Shown here: piece by piece, positions 19,285 to 28,174 of the stretch
Layout: each line of letters opens with the position of its first letter
Position numbering within the stretch: position 1 is the stretch's first letter
Assembly: GCA_022791815.1 (NCBI GenBank)
Contig: JAAVZU010000027.1
Location: forward strand, 1 to 64,000
DNA from: Lachnospiraceae bacterium
Lineage (GTDB): Bacteria > Bacillota > Clostridia > Lachnospirales > Lachnospiraceae
Direction of reading: 5' to 3'
DNA length: 64,000 nt
Notes under the pieces: generated by a model
The model's database searches: none
The model's input: only the letters and a program-made list of their open reading frames with translations
Told to the model about the DNA's origin: nothing
Position numbers and translations under genes: made by a program

Positions 19285-20025
19285 ATGAAATATTACCATT
19301 CCAAACAAATTCCACTGGAATTTGTAATCTGTGAAAACATTGAAAAAGAATTTTTATCCCATAATCATCCGAATCATTATATTATTTCCCTTTGTGTTAA
19401 GGATTCTGTAATTATATCGCTTAATAAAAAAACACTTTTATTATCCGAGTATGATATATTTATTGTTCCTCCCTTCCTGCCTCACAGTGTAACCATAAAA
19501 AAAACAGCTGTCCTAATTTCTCTTTGTGTTCCTAAATTTATTATGGAACAATTTAGTCGATATGAAATGACAGCTATATTTCAGAAATTCTGGCATACAA
19601 TTGCTATAAAAGAAGGCTGGATGGAAAAATCTTTACAATTATATCTTTACGCCATTAACAAGATTTATGATTTTCATTTTTCTCAAACCAAGGAATTGTC
19701 TGGAGATATCTCCATTCTGTGCCACAAACTTATGGAAAACAACTCAGGTAAAATCAATCTGGATTCCCTGTCCCAAGAACTTTATATCAGCAAGTACCAT
19801 CTCATTCGCAAATGTAAGAATATGATTGGTATGACACCTCACAGTTTTTACATCCAGAGTCGAATCCGCAAAGCTCAACAGCTACTTTCTAATGGTTTAT
19901 CTATTGTTGAAGTATCTGTAACTCTCGGTTTTTATGACCAAAGCCATTTTGATAAATATTTCCGCAAAATTGTTGGTATCTCTCCTTCTGAGTATAAAAA
20001 TTCCAGATGTGAACTATCCATCTAA
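19285..20025 (+). CDS. AraC-family transcriptional regulator
   Basis: 246 residues. The N-terminal half is a cupin-like effector domain (SHNHPNHYIISLC with clustered His, then LLSEYDIFIVPPFLPHSV). The C-terminal hundred residues hold two helix-turn-helix motifs: DSLSQELYISKYHLIRKCKNM and VEVSVTLGFYDQSHFDKYFRK, with the family ending GISPSEYK. AAAGGCGG precedes the ATG. It lies 115 bp upstream of a cupin gene on the same strand, its likely target or co-transcribed partner. Effector unknown. Confidence 0.9.
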   Translation: MKYYHSKQIPLEFVICENIEKEFLSHNHPNHYIISLCVKDSVIISLNKKTLLLSEYDIFIVPPFLPHSVTIKKTAVLISLCVPKFIMEQFSRYEMTAIFQKFWHTIAIKEGWMEKSLQLYLYAINKIYDFHFSQTKELSGDISILCHKLMENNSGKINLDSLSQELYISKYHLIRKCKNMIGMTPHSFYIQSRIRKAQQLLSNGLSIVEVSVTLGFYDQSHFDKYFRKIVGISPSEYKNSRCELSI

Positions 20026-20140
20026 AATTATGTCATGAATACATAGAGCAATTTTTTACAAGTTATTTTCCATTATCTATTTTATAATAATGAATGTATC
20101 ATAACAATCAGTCAGTACCAAACAAAGGAGGAACTTTAAT

Positions 20141-20524
20141 ATGACTACATTTCAATCATTCGACAATGGGAAACTTGTTATACCTCAGCTTACTAAAGAT
20201 TTTTCTACCATACCTTGGTTAAAACACCCAACCTTTAAAGGGGTAGAGTTGAAACACCTTGTCACATCTTCTGAAACAAACGGCCAATACAGCTATCATC
20301 TTGTACGAATTGCTTCAGATTGTAGTATCAAGGAGCATATTCACAAAACCCAGTTAGAAACTCATGAAGTTGTTGCAGGTGAGGGTATATGCGTCAATAA
20401 TGGTGCTACTATTACATATAAACCAGGTATATTATCCATTATGCCTGCTGGTATTTCTCATGAGGTCACTGCTGGTAGTGAAGGATTATTTTTGTTTGCA
20501 AAGTTTATGCCAGCACTTATATAA
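20141..20524 (+). CDS. Single-domain cupin protein
   Basis: 127 residues with the cupin barrel: HIHKTQLETHEVVAGEG provides the His/Glu metal-binding set of motif 1, and PGILSIMPAGISHEVTAG is motif 2. An excellent AAAGGAGGAACTTTAAT site precedes the ATG. The substrate is unknown. The AraC-type regulator just upstream, which has a related sensor fold, suggests the two form a small sensing or detoxification unit. Confidence 0.85.
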   Translation: MTTFQSFDNGKLVIPQLTKDFSTIPWLKHPTFKGVELKHLVTSSETNGQYSYHLVRIASDCSIKEHIHKTQLETHEVVAGEGICVNNGATITYKPGILSIMPAGISHEVTAGSEGLFLFAKFMPALI

Positions 20525-20576
20525 CCAAAATCATTTAAACCTTAAGTATGAAATAAACCATCCGCTTGCGTCCTAT

Positions 20577-20621
20577 AAAATACCCATCTTATTTTTCTAT
20601 CCAAAATAAGATGGGTATTTT
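20577..20621. terminator. Bidirectional terminator between the cupin gene and the convergent unknown gene
   Basis: A perfect 19-bp stem with a 7-nt loop, flanked by A-run and T-run, sits between the cupin stop (20524) and the stop of the minus-strand gene (20642). It can end transcription from both sides. Confidence 0.92.
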
Positions 20622-20641
20622 TTCTTCGTAATAAAAAAGAC

Positions 20642-21736
20642 TTAATTTCTCTTCACATTTTCCATCATCAACTCTGCAATTTCTTCTGCATTATACAAAA
20701 CTCCCCCAGGATACATACAAAAAATTCTCTCCCCATTATATTCAGGATGAAATACACGGTAATGTTCTGTTGGTGACTTCTGTTCTGCCAACATCTTCTT
20801 TGTTGCCTGCCTGATAACTTCGTTCTGCATCTCCTTCATTTCTTCTTCACTATAAAATCTGCTGCCAAGTGGATTCATATACTTGGCATATTTTACTTTT
20901 TCCCTATCAATAAATGTAGAATCTCCTATGGTATAAGTATAATCTGGCACACCATCCTTAGTTGCCAAGAAAAACTCAAGAAAATCTTCTATATCAATTT
21001 TCTTTTCCAAGAAATCTTCCCAAAAGTTCTGGTGAGATGCAAATGGCAAATTCACATCATCTGAAAATTGATTCATAAACTTACAAACTCTTTGATATTG
21101 TTCCTTATTAGAAAATGGTATCTCCCATAGATATCCTTCTTCTCCTATCATAGAACTCCGTTTACATCTTATCCCATTTATATCATAGGCAATAATATAA
21201 ACTATTTTCTTATCTTGTTTTTGCTCACTGCACTTAAAACTTTCCATAGTAAGCATTTCTGCTTTTTTCTCATCACTATCTGCAATATTCTTTGTAACAG
21301 ATTTTTCATGATCTATCTGCTGTTCTCTTTCTTCTCTGGCTAACGCTTTCATGGCATCTATCACGTTGTCAAATTTTTCCAACAATTCATTCCACTCTTT
21401 TTCTGTAAAGCTTTGTCCACCTATCTGATAGCTGGGTTCTATATCCCCATTTTGCACTTTTATAAATATTTCATTAATTCGTTCCCGAATAAATTCTAAA
21501 CAATCCTTAACTTCATTTGGGGCTGAATCAGAATCTTCATGAAAATTCTCTATTATCTCTTTTGTATGTGGATTTACAAAAGACATAATCGCACCAGCAT
21601 GAAATAAATTTTTATGCTCCCCTTCCTCAATAGCTTTCTGCATCTTCTGGGAAAATTCTCCCTCTGTTTGTTTTTTCACTGTCTCTATACTAAAATATTT
21701 TGTTGCATAACCATTATCATTTTGTATCTGTATCAT
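20642..21736 (-). CDS. Unrecognised protein, first of an unknown pair
   Basis: 364 residues, hydrophilic and acidic, with no signal peptide or membrane segment. I do not recognise the family. There is a Glu/Lys-rich helical middle (about 105-165) with a likely coiled coil, then a more globular C-terminal half starting IVYIIAYDINGIRCKR and holding aromatic-rich WEIPFSNKEQYQRVCKFMN. It follows, at 81 bp, a second unknown coiled-coil protein with which it is probably co-transcribed. A housekeeping enzyme is unlikely; no catalytic motif is visible. Confidence 0.7.
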   Translation of the reverse strand: MIQIQNDNGYATKYFSIETVKKQTEGEFSQKMQKAIEEGEHKNLFHAGAIMSFVNPHTKEIIENFHEDSDSAPNEVKDCLEFIRERINEIFIKVQNGDIEPSYQIGGQSFTEKEWNELLEKFDNVIDAMKALAREEREQQIDHEKSVTKNIADSDEKKAEMLTMESFKCSEQKQDKKIVYIIAYDINGIRCKRSSMIGEEGYLWEIPFSNKEQYQRVCKFMNQFSDDVNLPFASHQNFWEDFLEKKIDIEDFLEFFLATKDGVPDYTYTIGDSTFIDREKVKYAKYMNPLGSRFYSEEEMKEMQNEVIRQATKKMLAEQKSPTEHYRVFHPEYNGERIFCMYPGGVLYNAEEIAELMMENVKRN

Positions 21737-21817
21737 TTCTCCACCTGCTTTTCTCTATCTTTGCTAACCATATTTTTGAAGTTTCCTTACAAATGATAAC
21801 CATGCCGTAATGACATC

Positions 21818-22402
21818 TTATTGGCTCTCACCTTCTGCTATAGTTACTGATTCTATTTTTACTTCTGGACCTTCCATAGGAACATCCATATCCTTTATCT
21901 TATCATCTATATCCTTTTGTTTGGTATTGGATTGTTCTTCCTCCTCCCACAAAGACTTATGTTCTTTGCGCTCTTTATTTCTTGCAATGGCACCTGCATT
22001 TTTTGCTACAGCATATATTTCTGGATTAAATTCTATTAATTTTTGTTCATCCCTTATTGGAACCTTGTCACCTTTAGAAAGACGTCTGGCAATTTCCATA
22101 CATTTTGCCATATCATCAGCTTCTTTTGCCATAGTTTCTCCTTGCTGTTTAGCAACTTCTTTATTATGTACAGCCACAGAATACAATGTCAGATGGTGCA
22201 AATAATCCTCTGTTTCCTTGATTTTTTTATCCAATTCGGAAGAATAATCCGATAAATCTAATATAACCCCTGATTCATTTGATGTACCTTTATCTTTCGA
22301 CATCTCTTGCTTTTCTTTTATAGCTTCTTGTAAAACTCTCCTTTGTTCACGTAATGTTTGCAGCTGTGATGAATATATCTTTCTTGCTTCTCCAATTTTC
22401 AT
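21818..22402 (-). CDS. Unrecognised coiled-coil protein, second of an unknown pair
   Basis: 194 residues, highly charged. The N-terminal 75 residues are a strong coiled coil (KIYSSQLQTLREQRRVLQEA, LDKKIKETEDYLHHL); the remainder is helical and Lys/Glu-rich, with an acidic tail (DVPMEGPEVKIESVTI). It has no signal peptide or membrane segment. It lies upstream of another unknown protein (20642-21736). The pair looks like a structural or scaffold unit, but no function can be assigned. Confidence 0.7.
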   Translation of the reverse strand: MKIGEARKIYSSQLQTLREQRRVLQEAIKEKQEMSKDKGTSNESGVILDLSDYSSELDKKIKETEDYLHHLTLYSVAVHNKEVAKQQGETMAKEADDMAKCMEIARRLSKGDKVPIRDEQKLIEFNPEIYAVAKNAGAIARNKERKEHKSLWEEEEQSNTKQKDIDDKIKDMDVPMEGPEVKIESVTIAEGESQ

Positions 22403-22495
22403 TTCACCTTACCTCCTTTTTTCTCTTTTATCAGGTGATTACGAAAGTTTCAAAATCATCTATTTGTTCATTTACGAGTACATACTTTTCTTACT

Positions 22496-22663
22496 TTATA
22501 TTTCGACTATTCTTTCTTTATTCACAACACGAACTTTTACTAAATTTACAAATACTTTTTATCTTATCCATCCTACTTCTATAACTTCCTTCTTATCTGT
22601 AGTAATCAATACGCCTATTAAGGAGTCTTCTATCTTTATTTTCCTCTGCCTTTCTACATCCAT
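22496..22663 (-). pseudogene. Possible broken small ORF
   Basis: From ATG 22663 the minus strand reads MDVERQRKIKIEDSLIGVLI and on for 34 residues to a TAA, after which the same frame stays open for 20 more residues to a second TAA at 22496. The amino-acid mix is protein-like, but there is no good ribosome-binding site. It may be a decayed gene or chance. The rest of 22403-22954 is pyrimidine-rich on the plus strand and shows no convincing gene. Confidence 0.2.
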
Positions 22664-22851
22664 TTACACCAACTATTACTATACAGAAGCCTAATAATCC
22701 CCAATACATATTACTCTTTTACTATTTTCCTGCATTTTACTTCTCCTTTTCGTTTTCTTCTTTCAGTTTTTATCACAACTCATTCTCTTCTTAATAATTT
22801 TGTTTCTGTTTAACTAATTTTAACAAAACAAAAAAAACTTTGAAAATAACA

Positions 22852-22888
22852 AATGCCATCAAATAGATTATATTTCTTTGATGACATT
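22852..22888. terminator. Stem-loop after the glycosyltransferase gene
   Basis: AATGCCATCAAA pairs with TTTGATGACATT (11 of 12) and a T-run follows on the plus strand. It lies 67 bp beyond the stop of the minus-strand glycosyltransferase and probably ends that transcript. Confidence 0.55.
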
Positions 22889-22954
22889 TTTTCATATTAT
22901 ATCTTACAAAATATTTATTATAAATAGTGTGTATATTCTTTATTTTGTAAATAA

Positions 22955-23893
22955 CTACTCTTTTTTTATATTTGTTTCTCTAGTAATATAAATTGGTCTT
23001 TGTTTTGTTTCTAAGTATAATTTTGATACATACAATCCCAAAATTCCCATACAAAATAACTGCAGGCCGCCTATAAAAATAATAGCAGAAATCATAGAAG
23101 GCCAACCAGCTACAGGATCTCCATATATCAATGCCCTGACTACAATAAAAATCAATACAAATATTGCAATAAAACAACAAAACACGCCAAGAAGAGACGA
23201 TATCCAAAGAGGTGTAGTAGAAAATGCAATAATACCTTCTAATGCATATAAAAACAACTTCCAAAAGGACCATTTTGTAGTTCCTGCTGATCGTTCTACA
23301 TTTTCAAATGGTATCCATTTGGTCTTAAAACCTATCCATCCAAAAATACCTTTGGTAAAGCGGTTATATTCTCTCATAGAAAGTATAGAATTTACCATTT
23401 GTCTAGTCATAAAACGGTAATCTCTTGCACCATCCACAATGTCAGCATTTGAAATCTTATTGATTAAACTGTAAAATTTTCTGGCAAACCAAGAACGGAT
23501 AGGTGCTTCTCCTTTACGATCTGTACGCATAGTGGCTGCACAATCATAACCTTCTTCTTTTACTGCCTTATACATATCCTCCAATAAAAACGGCGGGTCT
23601 TGTAAATCTACATCCATGGAAACAACATAATCCCCTGTAGATGCCTCCAATCCCGCAAACAATCCCGCTTCTTTACCAAAATTTCTGGAAAAGGATATAT
23701 ATTTTACACGTTTGTCCATTTTGGCAAGACGTTTCATCTCATTCAATGTATTGTCCCTACTTCCATCATCCACAAATATAAATTCAAATTCCAAATCCAT
23801 TAGCTTCGGAATATATCTTTGTATTTCATCATAAAAAATCTGAATGGTTTCTTCTTCGTTATAACAAGGTACAACGATGGAACACTTTTTCAT
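22955..23893 (-). CDS. GT2-family polyprenyl-phosphate glycosyltransferase (DPM1/GtrB type)
   Basis: Membrane-bound transferase that loads a sugar onto undecaprenyl phosphate for later use outside the membrane. It has 312 residues from ATG 23893, set by GGGGAG 8 nt upstream; the 24-codon upstream extension contains a repeat and no site. Visible are SIVVPCYNEEETI, FVDDGSRDNT, FSRNFGKEAGLFAGL, the DxD-type VSMDVDLQDPP, and two C-terminal membrane segments. The acceptor sugar and pathway are unknown. The neighbours give no clue. Confidence 0.9.
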   Translation of the reverse strand: MKKCSIVVPCYNEEETIQIFYDEIQRYIPKLMDLEFEFIFVDDGSRDNTLNEMKRLAKMDKRVKYISFSRNFGKEAGLFAGLEASTGDYVVSMDVDLQDPPFLLEDMYKAVKEEGYDCAATMRTDRKGEAPIRSWFARKFYSLINKISNADIVDGARDYRFMTRQMVNSILSMREYNRFTKGIFGWIGFKTKWIPFENVERSAGTTKWSFWKLFLYALEGIIAFSTTPLWISSLLGVFCCFIAIFVLIFIVVRALIYGDPVAGWPSMISAIIFIGGLQLFCMGILGLYVSKLYLETKQRPIYITRETNIKKE

Positions 23894-23904
23894 TATATCA
23901 ACTC

Positions 23905-24030
23905 CCCTGCACCTCAATCTTGAGAGAATTACACACTTTACATGCCAAACACAATTGCGAAACAATAGTTACTTCTTGTGCAAGTACACATAATTATTTA
24001 TATCCTAGGGAATGCAAAGCATTTTCTTTG
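23905..24030. repeat. Intergenic repeat, CCCCTCAA...TTGAG family
   Basis: The start (CTGCACCTCAATCTTGAGAGAATTAC) and the end (CATAATTATTTATATCCTAGG-like stretch) both match the element at 50128-50205, while about 55 bp in the middle here are extra. A shorter relative lies at 51668-51715. The extra part shares AATTGCGAAAC and TTGTGCA with the palindromic element at 50977-51184. Confidence 0.45.
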
Positions 24031-24110
24031 GATATATATAACACAAAAGTTTAAGATAGTATTTCAATAATAATCTTTTTATGCCTGTTTTGCTTCAAAA
24101 ACTTATATGT

Positions 24111-24389
24111 TTAAGCCATTCCTTTAATAAAACCCATTTCTTCTAATTGTTCTAAAAATTTCATTGTAGATTTCTCACATTGCTTTTCCTCCACATCATA
24201 TTCCTCTAATAATTTATGAATAATAGCCTCTACTGTTATACCATCCTCCAACATCTCCCAAATATCATTACCTGCCCCTTTGAGTATAAAATATTTGCCT
24301 TGTGTAAAATCTACCATCACTTTCTCTCCTGCCAAATCTGCTACATTTGGCTTGTTCTTCAAAGTAATCTTTCCCTTTCTCACAATCAT
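24111..24389 (-). CDS. PqqD-like (RiPP recognition element) protein, orphan
   Basis: 92 residues with the PqqD fold signature: an N-terminal beta part (KPNVADLAGEKVMVDFTQGKYFIL), GAGNDIWEMLEDG, then helices AIIHKLLEEYDVEEKQCEKS and FLEQLEEMGFI. PqqD-fold proteins bind leader peptides of ribosomally made, modified peptides. No radical-SAM enzyme, precursor or transporter gene is visible nearby; the neighbours are a CheY-like protein and a glycosyltransferase. Function here is therefore open. Confidence 0.75.
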   Translation of the reverse strand: MIVRKGKITLKNKPNVADLAGEKVMVDFTQGKYFILKGAGNDIWEMLEDGITVEAIIHKLLEEYDVEEKQCEKSTMKFLEQLEEMGFIKGMA

Positions 24390-24458
24390 ACTCTTGTCCT
24401 CCTTTATAGCATCATCCTATTTTGTGCAAGAGCAGCTTTTCTTTTGTTTATTATGTTC

Positions 24459-24854
24459 TTAATCAATTAATTCCAGCTTACGAAGTACATTCTCAAACTT
24501 ATCCTGATCAATCGGCTTTCCTGCGTATGCTACACATCCATATTCAAATGCTTTTGTTACATTACGGCCTTCATTCAATGCAGTTGTCATTATAATCTTG
24601 GCTCCCTGCTCTTCAGAAATACCTTTTTCCTTTTCAAACTCACGCATCTGCTTTAATGCCTGATATCCATCTAATTCTGGCATCATAATATCTAAACATA
24701 CCAAATCATACCCATCTTCTGCATCCAGTGCCATAGTAAAAGCATCTACTGCTTCTAAACCATCTACTGTTACATCACATTCTCCATATTTTGATAAAAA
24801 TCTAAGCATAAATTTTCTACTTGCAAAATCATCTTCCGCTATTAAAATCTTCAT
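24459..24854 (-). CDS. Stand-alone CheY-like response regulator receiver
   Basis: 131 residues forming a single receiver domain: acidic pair AEDD at residues 6-9, phospho-acceptor Asp in VCLDIMMPELDGY (about 55), Thr in IIMTTALN and Lys in AGKPID. It is clearly a paralogue of the CheY at 36197-36589, sharing long identical runs such as FLSKYGECDVTVDG. It has no output domain and no kinase next to it. It may be a second output or a phosphate sink of the chemosensory operon 8-16 kb away. Confidence 0.92.
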   Translation of the reverse strand: MKILIAEDDFASRKFMLRFLSKYGECDVTVDGLEAVDAFTMALDAEDGYDLVCLDIMMPELDGYQALKQMREFEKEKGISEEQGAKIIMTTALNEGRNVTKAFEYGCVAYAGKPIDQDKFENVLRKLELID

Positions 24855-24996
24855 TTTTTTTTCCTCTTTTCTTATATATTTCCATTTACTCTTTTTATAT
24901 TATTATACATAATTTTTTCCACTTTTTCCAGTATTACTTGTGAAAATTGTCTAATACTATGAAATGTTATCGTAGAACCTGATGTGCATGAACAAA

Positions 24997-26055
24997 TTAG
25001 ATTTCTATGTAACCGCTAAGAAATTCTATCAATCTTTTCATTTCCTCCATTGTTCCAATTGAAATGCGAAGATGGTTGTCCAATCTTGGCTTATTAAAAT
25101 AACGTACAAAAATGTTTACTTTACGAAGAGCTTCAAATAATTCTTTTGCTGGAACAGATTCATGTGTAACAAATAAGAAATTCGTCATAGAATCTGGAAA
25201 GGAAAATCCCAACTTTCCCAATTCTCTTTTTGTCCATTCTCTGGTATCAATAATTTTATTCCGGCATTCCTCAAAATATTCTTTTGCCTGCATGGATGCC
25301 ACACCTGCAACAATAGAAGTCTGGTTCATAGTATAGGAATTATAGGAATATTTTACATCCTGCATTGCTTGTATTAAACTTGGGTGTCCAATTGCATAAC
25401 CAATTCGCATACCTGCCAAAGAACGGGACTTAGAATAAGTCTGTACTACTAATAAATTCTCATACTCTTTCACAAGCTCTATTGCTGAAGTTCCTCCAAA
25501 ATCAATATAGGCCTCATCTACAATTACAACTACATCCTGATTGTGTTCTAAAATATCCCGGATAAAATTTAAATCTTCATAAATAGAAGTTGGTGCATTA
25601 GGATTCGCAATCACGACACCTCCATTTTCTTCATAATAGTCTTCTTTTTGAATATGATAATTTTGATCTAATGCTGGCCGTTTATATGGTATGCAAAATA
25701 ATTCGGTCCATACATCATAAAAGGAATAAGTTATATCTGGAAATAAAACAGGTTTTGAAGAATTAAAGAATGTTAGAAAAGCCATTCCCAACACATCATC
25801 CGAACCCACTCCTACAAATATCTGTTCTTTTGAAACTTCATAGGTATCAGCTATAGCTGTTATCAACTCTTCACACGCAGGATCAGGATACAGTTTTAAC
25901 CGTTCCATATTCATCCCACGAATAGCTTGTATCACTTGTGGTGCTGGTGGATATGGATTTTCATTTGTATTTAGCTTAATCATATTAGAAAGTTTTGGCT
26001 GCTCACCAGCCACATAAGGCTCTACTTTTCTAAAGTATGCTTCCCAAGGTTTCAT
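24997..26055 (-). CDS. hisC: HisC-like histidinol-phosphate aminotransferase
   Basis: PLP enzyme that converts imidazole-acetol phosphate to histidinol phosphate in histidine synthesis. It has 352 residues, the usual length. Visible are IKLNTNENPYPPAP at the N-terminus, the PLP-lysine region TYSKSRSLAGMRIGYAIG (Lys near 208), DEAYIDF and the C-terminal LRISIGT. No other his genes are in the window, so a paralogous role in another amino-acid pathway cannot be excluded. It is monocistronic. Confidence 0.9.
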   Translation of the reverse strand: MKPWEAYFRKVEPYVAGEQPKLSNMIKLNTNENPYPPAPQVIQAIRGMNMERLKLYPDPACEELITAIADTYEVSKEQIFVGVGSDDVLGMAFLTFFNSSKPVLFPDITYSFYDVWTELFCIPYKRPALDQNYHIQKEDYYEENGGVVIANPNAPTSIYEDLNFIRDILEHNQDVVVIVDEAYIDFGGTSAIELVKEYENLLVVQTYSKSRSLAGMRIGYAIGHPSLIQAMQDVKYSYNSYTMNQTSIVAGVASMQAKEYFEECRNKIIDTREWTKRELGKLGFSFPDSMTNFLFVTHESVPAKELFEALRKVNIFVRYFNKPRLDNHLRISIGTMEEMKRLIEFLSGYIEI

Positions 26056-26079
26056 TATTTTCCTCCTCTTATTTGTTCA

Positions 26080-26211
26080 ATTATTCATGTCCTATATTGC
26101 AGATGACCTGTTTGCAAATCATCTTCAATTGACCTATAAGTATGACTAAGTTTTTATTTGTAAGCTTTCCTCTTACATAAAACTTAGTTCTTACTTAAAA
26201 CTGTGAATAAT
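26080..26211. repeat. MITE-like element, copy 1
   Basis: 132 bp bounded by ATTATTCATG on the left and, inverted, ATTATTCACAG on the right. The interior holds a long hairpin (AAGTATGACTAAG arm with CTTAGTTCTTACTT arm). A second copy with the same ends and layout is at 56082-56207. It carries no coding capacity. It fills the gap between hisC and the small zinc-ribbon gene. Confidence 0.7.
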
Positions 26212-26216
26212 ATTAC

Positions 26217-26393
26217 TTAGTTATCATTGATTAGAAGTCCTCCACAGCGATGACACAAATCTAATCCCTCGTAGGTAATTCCACCGCAATCTGGACAAAC
26301 AATTTTTTCTGGCAGTACCTCTCTCTCTATAACAGGATATTCTAAACTTTCATCAAAAATAGATGCCAGTTTTAATTTTGATTCCTCTGTCAT
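26217..26393 (-). CDS. Small zinc-ribbon protein
   Basis: 58 residues: an acidic N-terminal half (MTEESKLKLASIFDESLEYP) and a C-terminal CPDC...CHRC pair of knuckles spaced for one zinc ion, ending GGLLINDN. AAGGGA lies 8-9 nt before the ATG. The protein is too short for an enzyme; a nucleic-acid or protein-binding role is likely but unproven. The upstream gap 26394-26614 has a TATAAT-like -10 on the minus strand (26450-26445) and an imperfect palindrome around TTGGCACCTATTAGTACCAA. Confidence 0.75.
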   Translation of the reverse strand: MTEESKLKLASIFDESLEYPVIEREVLPEKIVCPDCGGITYEGLDLCHRCGGLLINDN

Positions 26394-26614
26394 ATTATTT
26401 TTCCCTTCTGTATTTTAACATAATTCAACACGATCCTAAAGACTATTATAACATATTCCCCACACCTATTCTATAACATTTTGTTTCTGTTGGCACCTAT
26501 TAGTACCAAATAGCAAATAGAAATTTTCATTTACCAATGTATAATTATTTCAGAATATTAATACCTTTGCAAACTAATAAATGTGTTATAAATATCCAGC
26601 TCACCCCACCCCGG

Positions 26615-28174
26615 TTATGTCAAGTTATTGCTATGTTCTACAATATTAAAATTCCACTCAATCTCTACTCTATTTTTATTATAGATATACACCTTTTTTA
26701 CAAAAGCATTAACTATATCCAGCGTCAGCTCATCCAGATGCAGATAACGGATAATTGTTTTCATATCTTCCTTTTCCTTCTGGTATTCTTTTTTCAACTC
26801 TTCTAATCTTTCTACTATCTTTTTTTCTTTTAAAGATAAATAAGAAATTTCTTCTGAAATCTGTCCATTTCTTTTTTGGTAGATATCTTCTGAAATCTCT
26901 TTCCATGCATATTTTATATATATATCACTCTTTCTCCTTTCTGCCGATTTCTTTTTCTTTTGACAATCGTATAGTTTCTGTGTTAATGCCTGTACCCCCA
27001 TTTTCTGAAATAGTTCCAATACTTCCTTTTCTTTTACAAAATTTCCATATAACATCAATTCTTTATTAAGCCAAAAAAGAACCATCTCCACCAACAGATC
27101 TGCACTTATGCTGGTGCAGCAATCTGGTATCTGCAACAATGCATGTTTCCTGCATTCAAATTTTGTATATCTATTTTTTTCACCTGCCCTCTTATAATTG
27201 AGGGAATATTTACATCCCCCACAATATACTTTCCCTGCCAATGGATGTTTTTCTCTCTTTCTTTCTGTATCATATCCTGCTTTGAAGCAAGATACCTGTG
27301 TAAATGTTTCCAATGAAACCAATGCCTCATGATGTTCTGGAACAATCTTCCATTTCTCTCTTGGAACAACCTTGTAACCCTTCCTTCCTACTGCCTTCCT
27401 AATAGTTTTCCCATATACCATTTCTCCAATATAAAAGCGGTTATTTAACATCTTTCTGACAGACGATGCTGTCCATGTATGAATTTTTCCATCCTCCTTT
27501 ACTGTTTGTTTTCTTATCTCTGCCATTGTGGGTACATTTTCTTTATAAAGCTGCTTTGCTATCTGTGTACTGCTTTTACCCTGCATGGCTAAGGAAAAGA
27601 TATACCGAACTACTTGTGCCTCTTTTTCATTGACAATTACCCGATTTTTTACTTCTTTACTTTTTTCATATCCAAAAGGAACCTGCCCAAAAACATATTC
27701 TCCCTTTGCACATTTATTCTCAATTGAAGTTTTTACTTTAATAGATATATCTTTGCTGTATAAATCATAAAAAAGCGTCCGAAAAGCAGTGTCCAGCTCT
27801 ATTGTACATCCCTTCTGTTTCCTGCTGTCATAATGATCATTTATGGCAATAAATCGAACTCCCAAAAAAGGAAATATCTGATTAAGAAAATTACCCATTT
27901 CAATATAATCCCTTGCAAACCGGGACATATCTTTTACAATAATACATCCAATTTGACTATTTTTTATCTCTCTTAACATTTCCTGCATCCCAGGTCTGTC
28001 CATACTAGTACCAGAATATCCGTCATCACAAAATTCCTTTGTATCCCAACTACATAACTCAGAATCCTGTTTTATATATTCCAATATCTGTTTTCTCTGA
28101 TTTCCAATGCTATCACTTTCTTCTTTATCCCCATCCTCAATGGAAAGCCGAAGATAATATCCTATTTTTCCCAT
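26615..28174 (-). CDS. Large serine recombinase A1
   Basis: Site-specific recombinase of the phage-integrase/transposon type, 519 residues. It has an N-terminal resolvase domain with catalytic Ser in YLRLS (about residue 10) and the Arg motif KDMSRFARDY. The recombinase domain follows, then a zinc ribbon (VYCGGCKYSLNYKR...FECRKH) and a coiled-coil C-terminus. Its start overlaps the end of recombinase B1 by 13 bp, so the three recombinases here are one operon. Its 3' end may mark an element boundary, by analogy with the second triplet. Confidence 0.92.
   Translation of the reverse strand: MGKIGYYLRLSIEDGDKEESDSIGNQRKQILEYIKQDSELCSWDTKEFCDDGYSGTSMDRPGMQEMLREIKNSQIGCIIVKDMSRFARDYIEMGNFLNQIFPFLGVRFIAINDHYDSRKQKGCTIELDTAFRTLFYDLYSKDISIKVKTSIENKCAKGEYVFGQVPFGYEKSKEVKNRVIVNEKEAQVVRYIFSLAMQGKSSTQIAKQLYKENVPTMAEIRKQTVKEDGKIHTWTASSVRKMLNNRFYIGEMVYGKTIRKAVGRKGYKVVPREKWKIVPEHHEALVSLETFTQVSCFKAGYDTERKREKHPLAGKVYCGGCKYSLNYKRAGEKNRYTKFECRKHALLQIPDCCTSISADLLVEMVLFWLNKELMLYGNFVKEKEVLELFQKMGVQALTQKLYDCQKKKKSAERRKSDIYIKYAWKEISEDIYQKRNGQISEEISYLSLKEKKIVERLEELKKEYQKEKEDMKTIIRYLHLDELTLDIVNAFVKKVYIYNKNRVEIEWNFNIVEHSNNLT

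Noticed and set aside
22354..22694. Two plus-strand ORFs of 76 residues
   Set aside because: They are Phe/Leu/Ser/Tyr-rich translations of a pyrimidine-rich intergenic stretch, with no ribosome-binding site.
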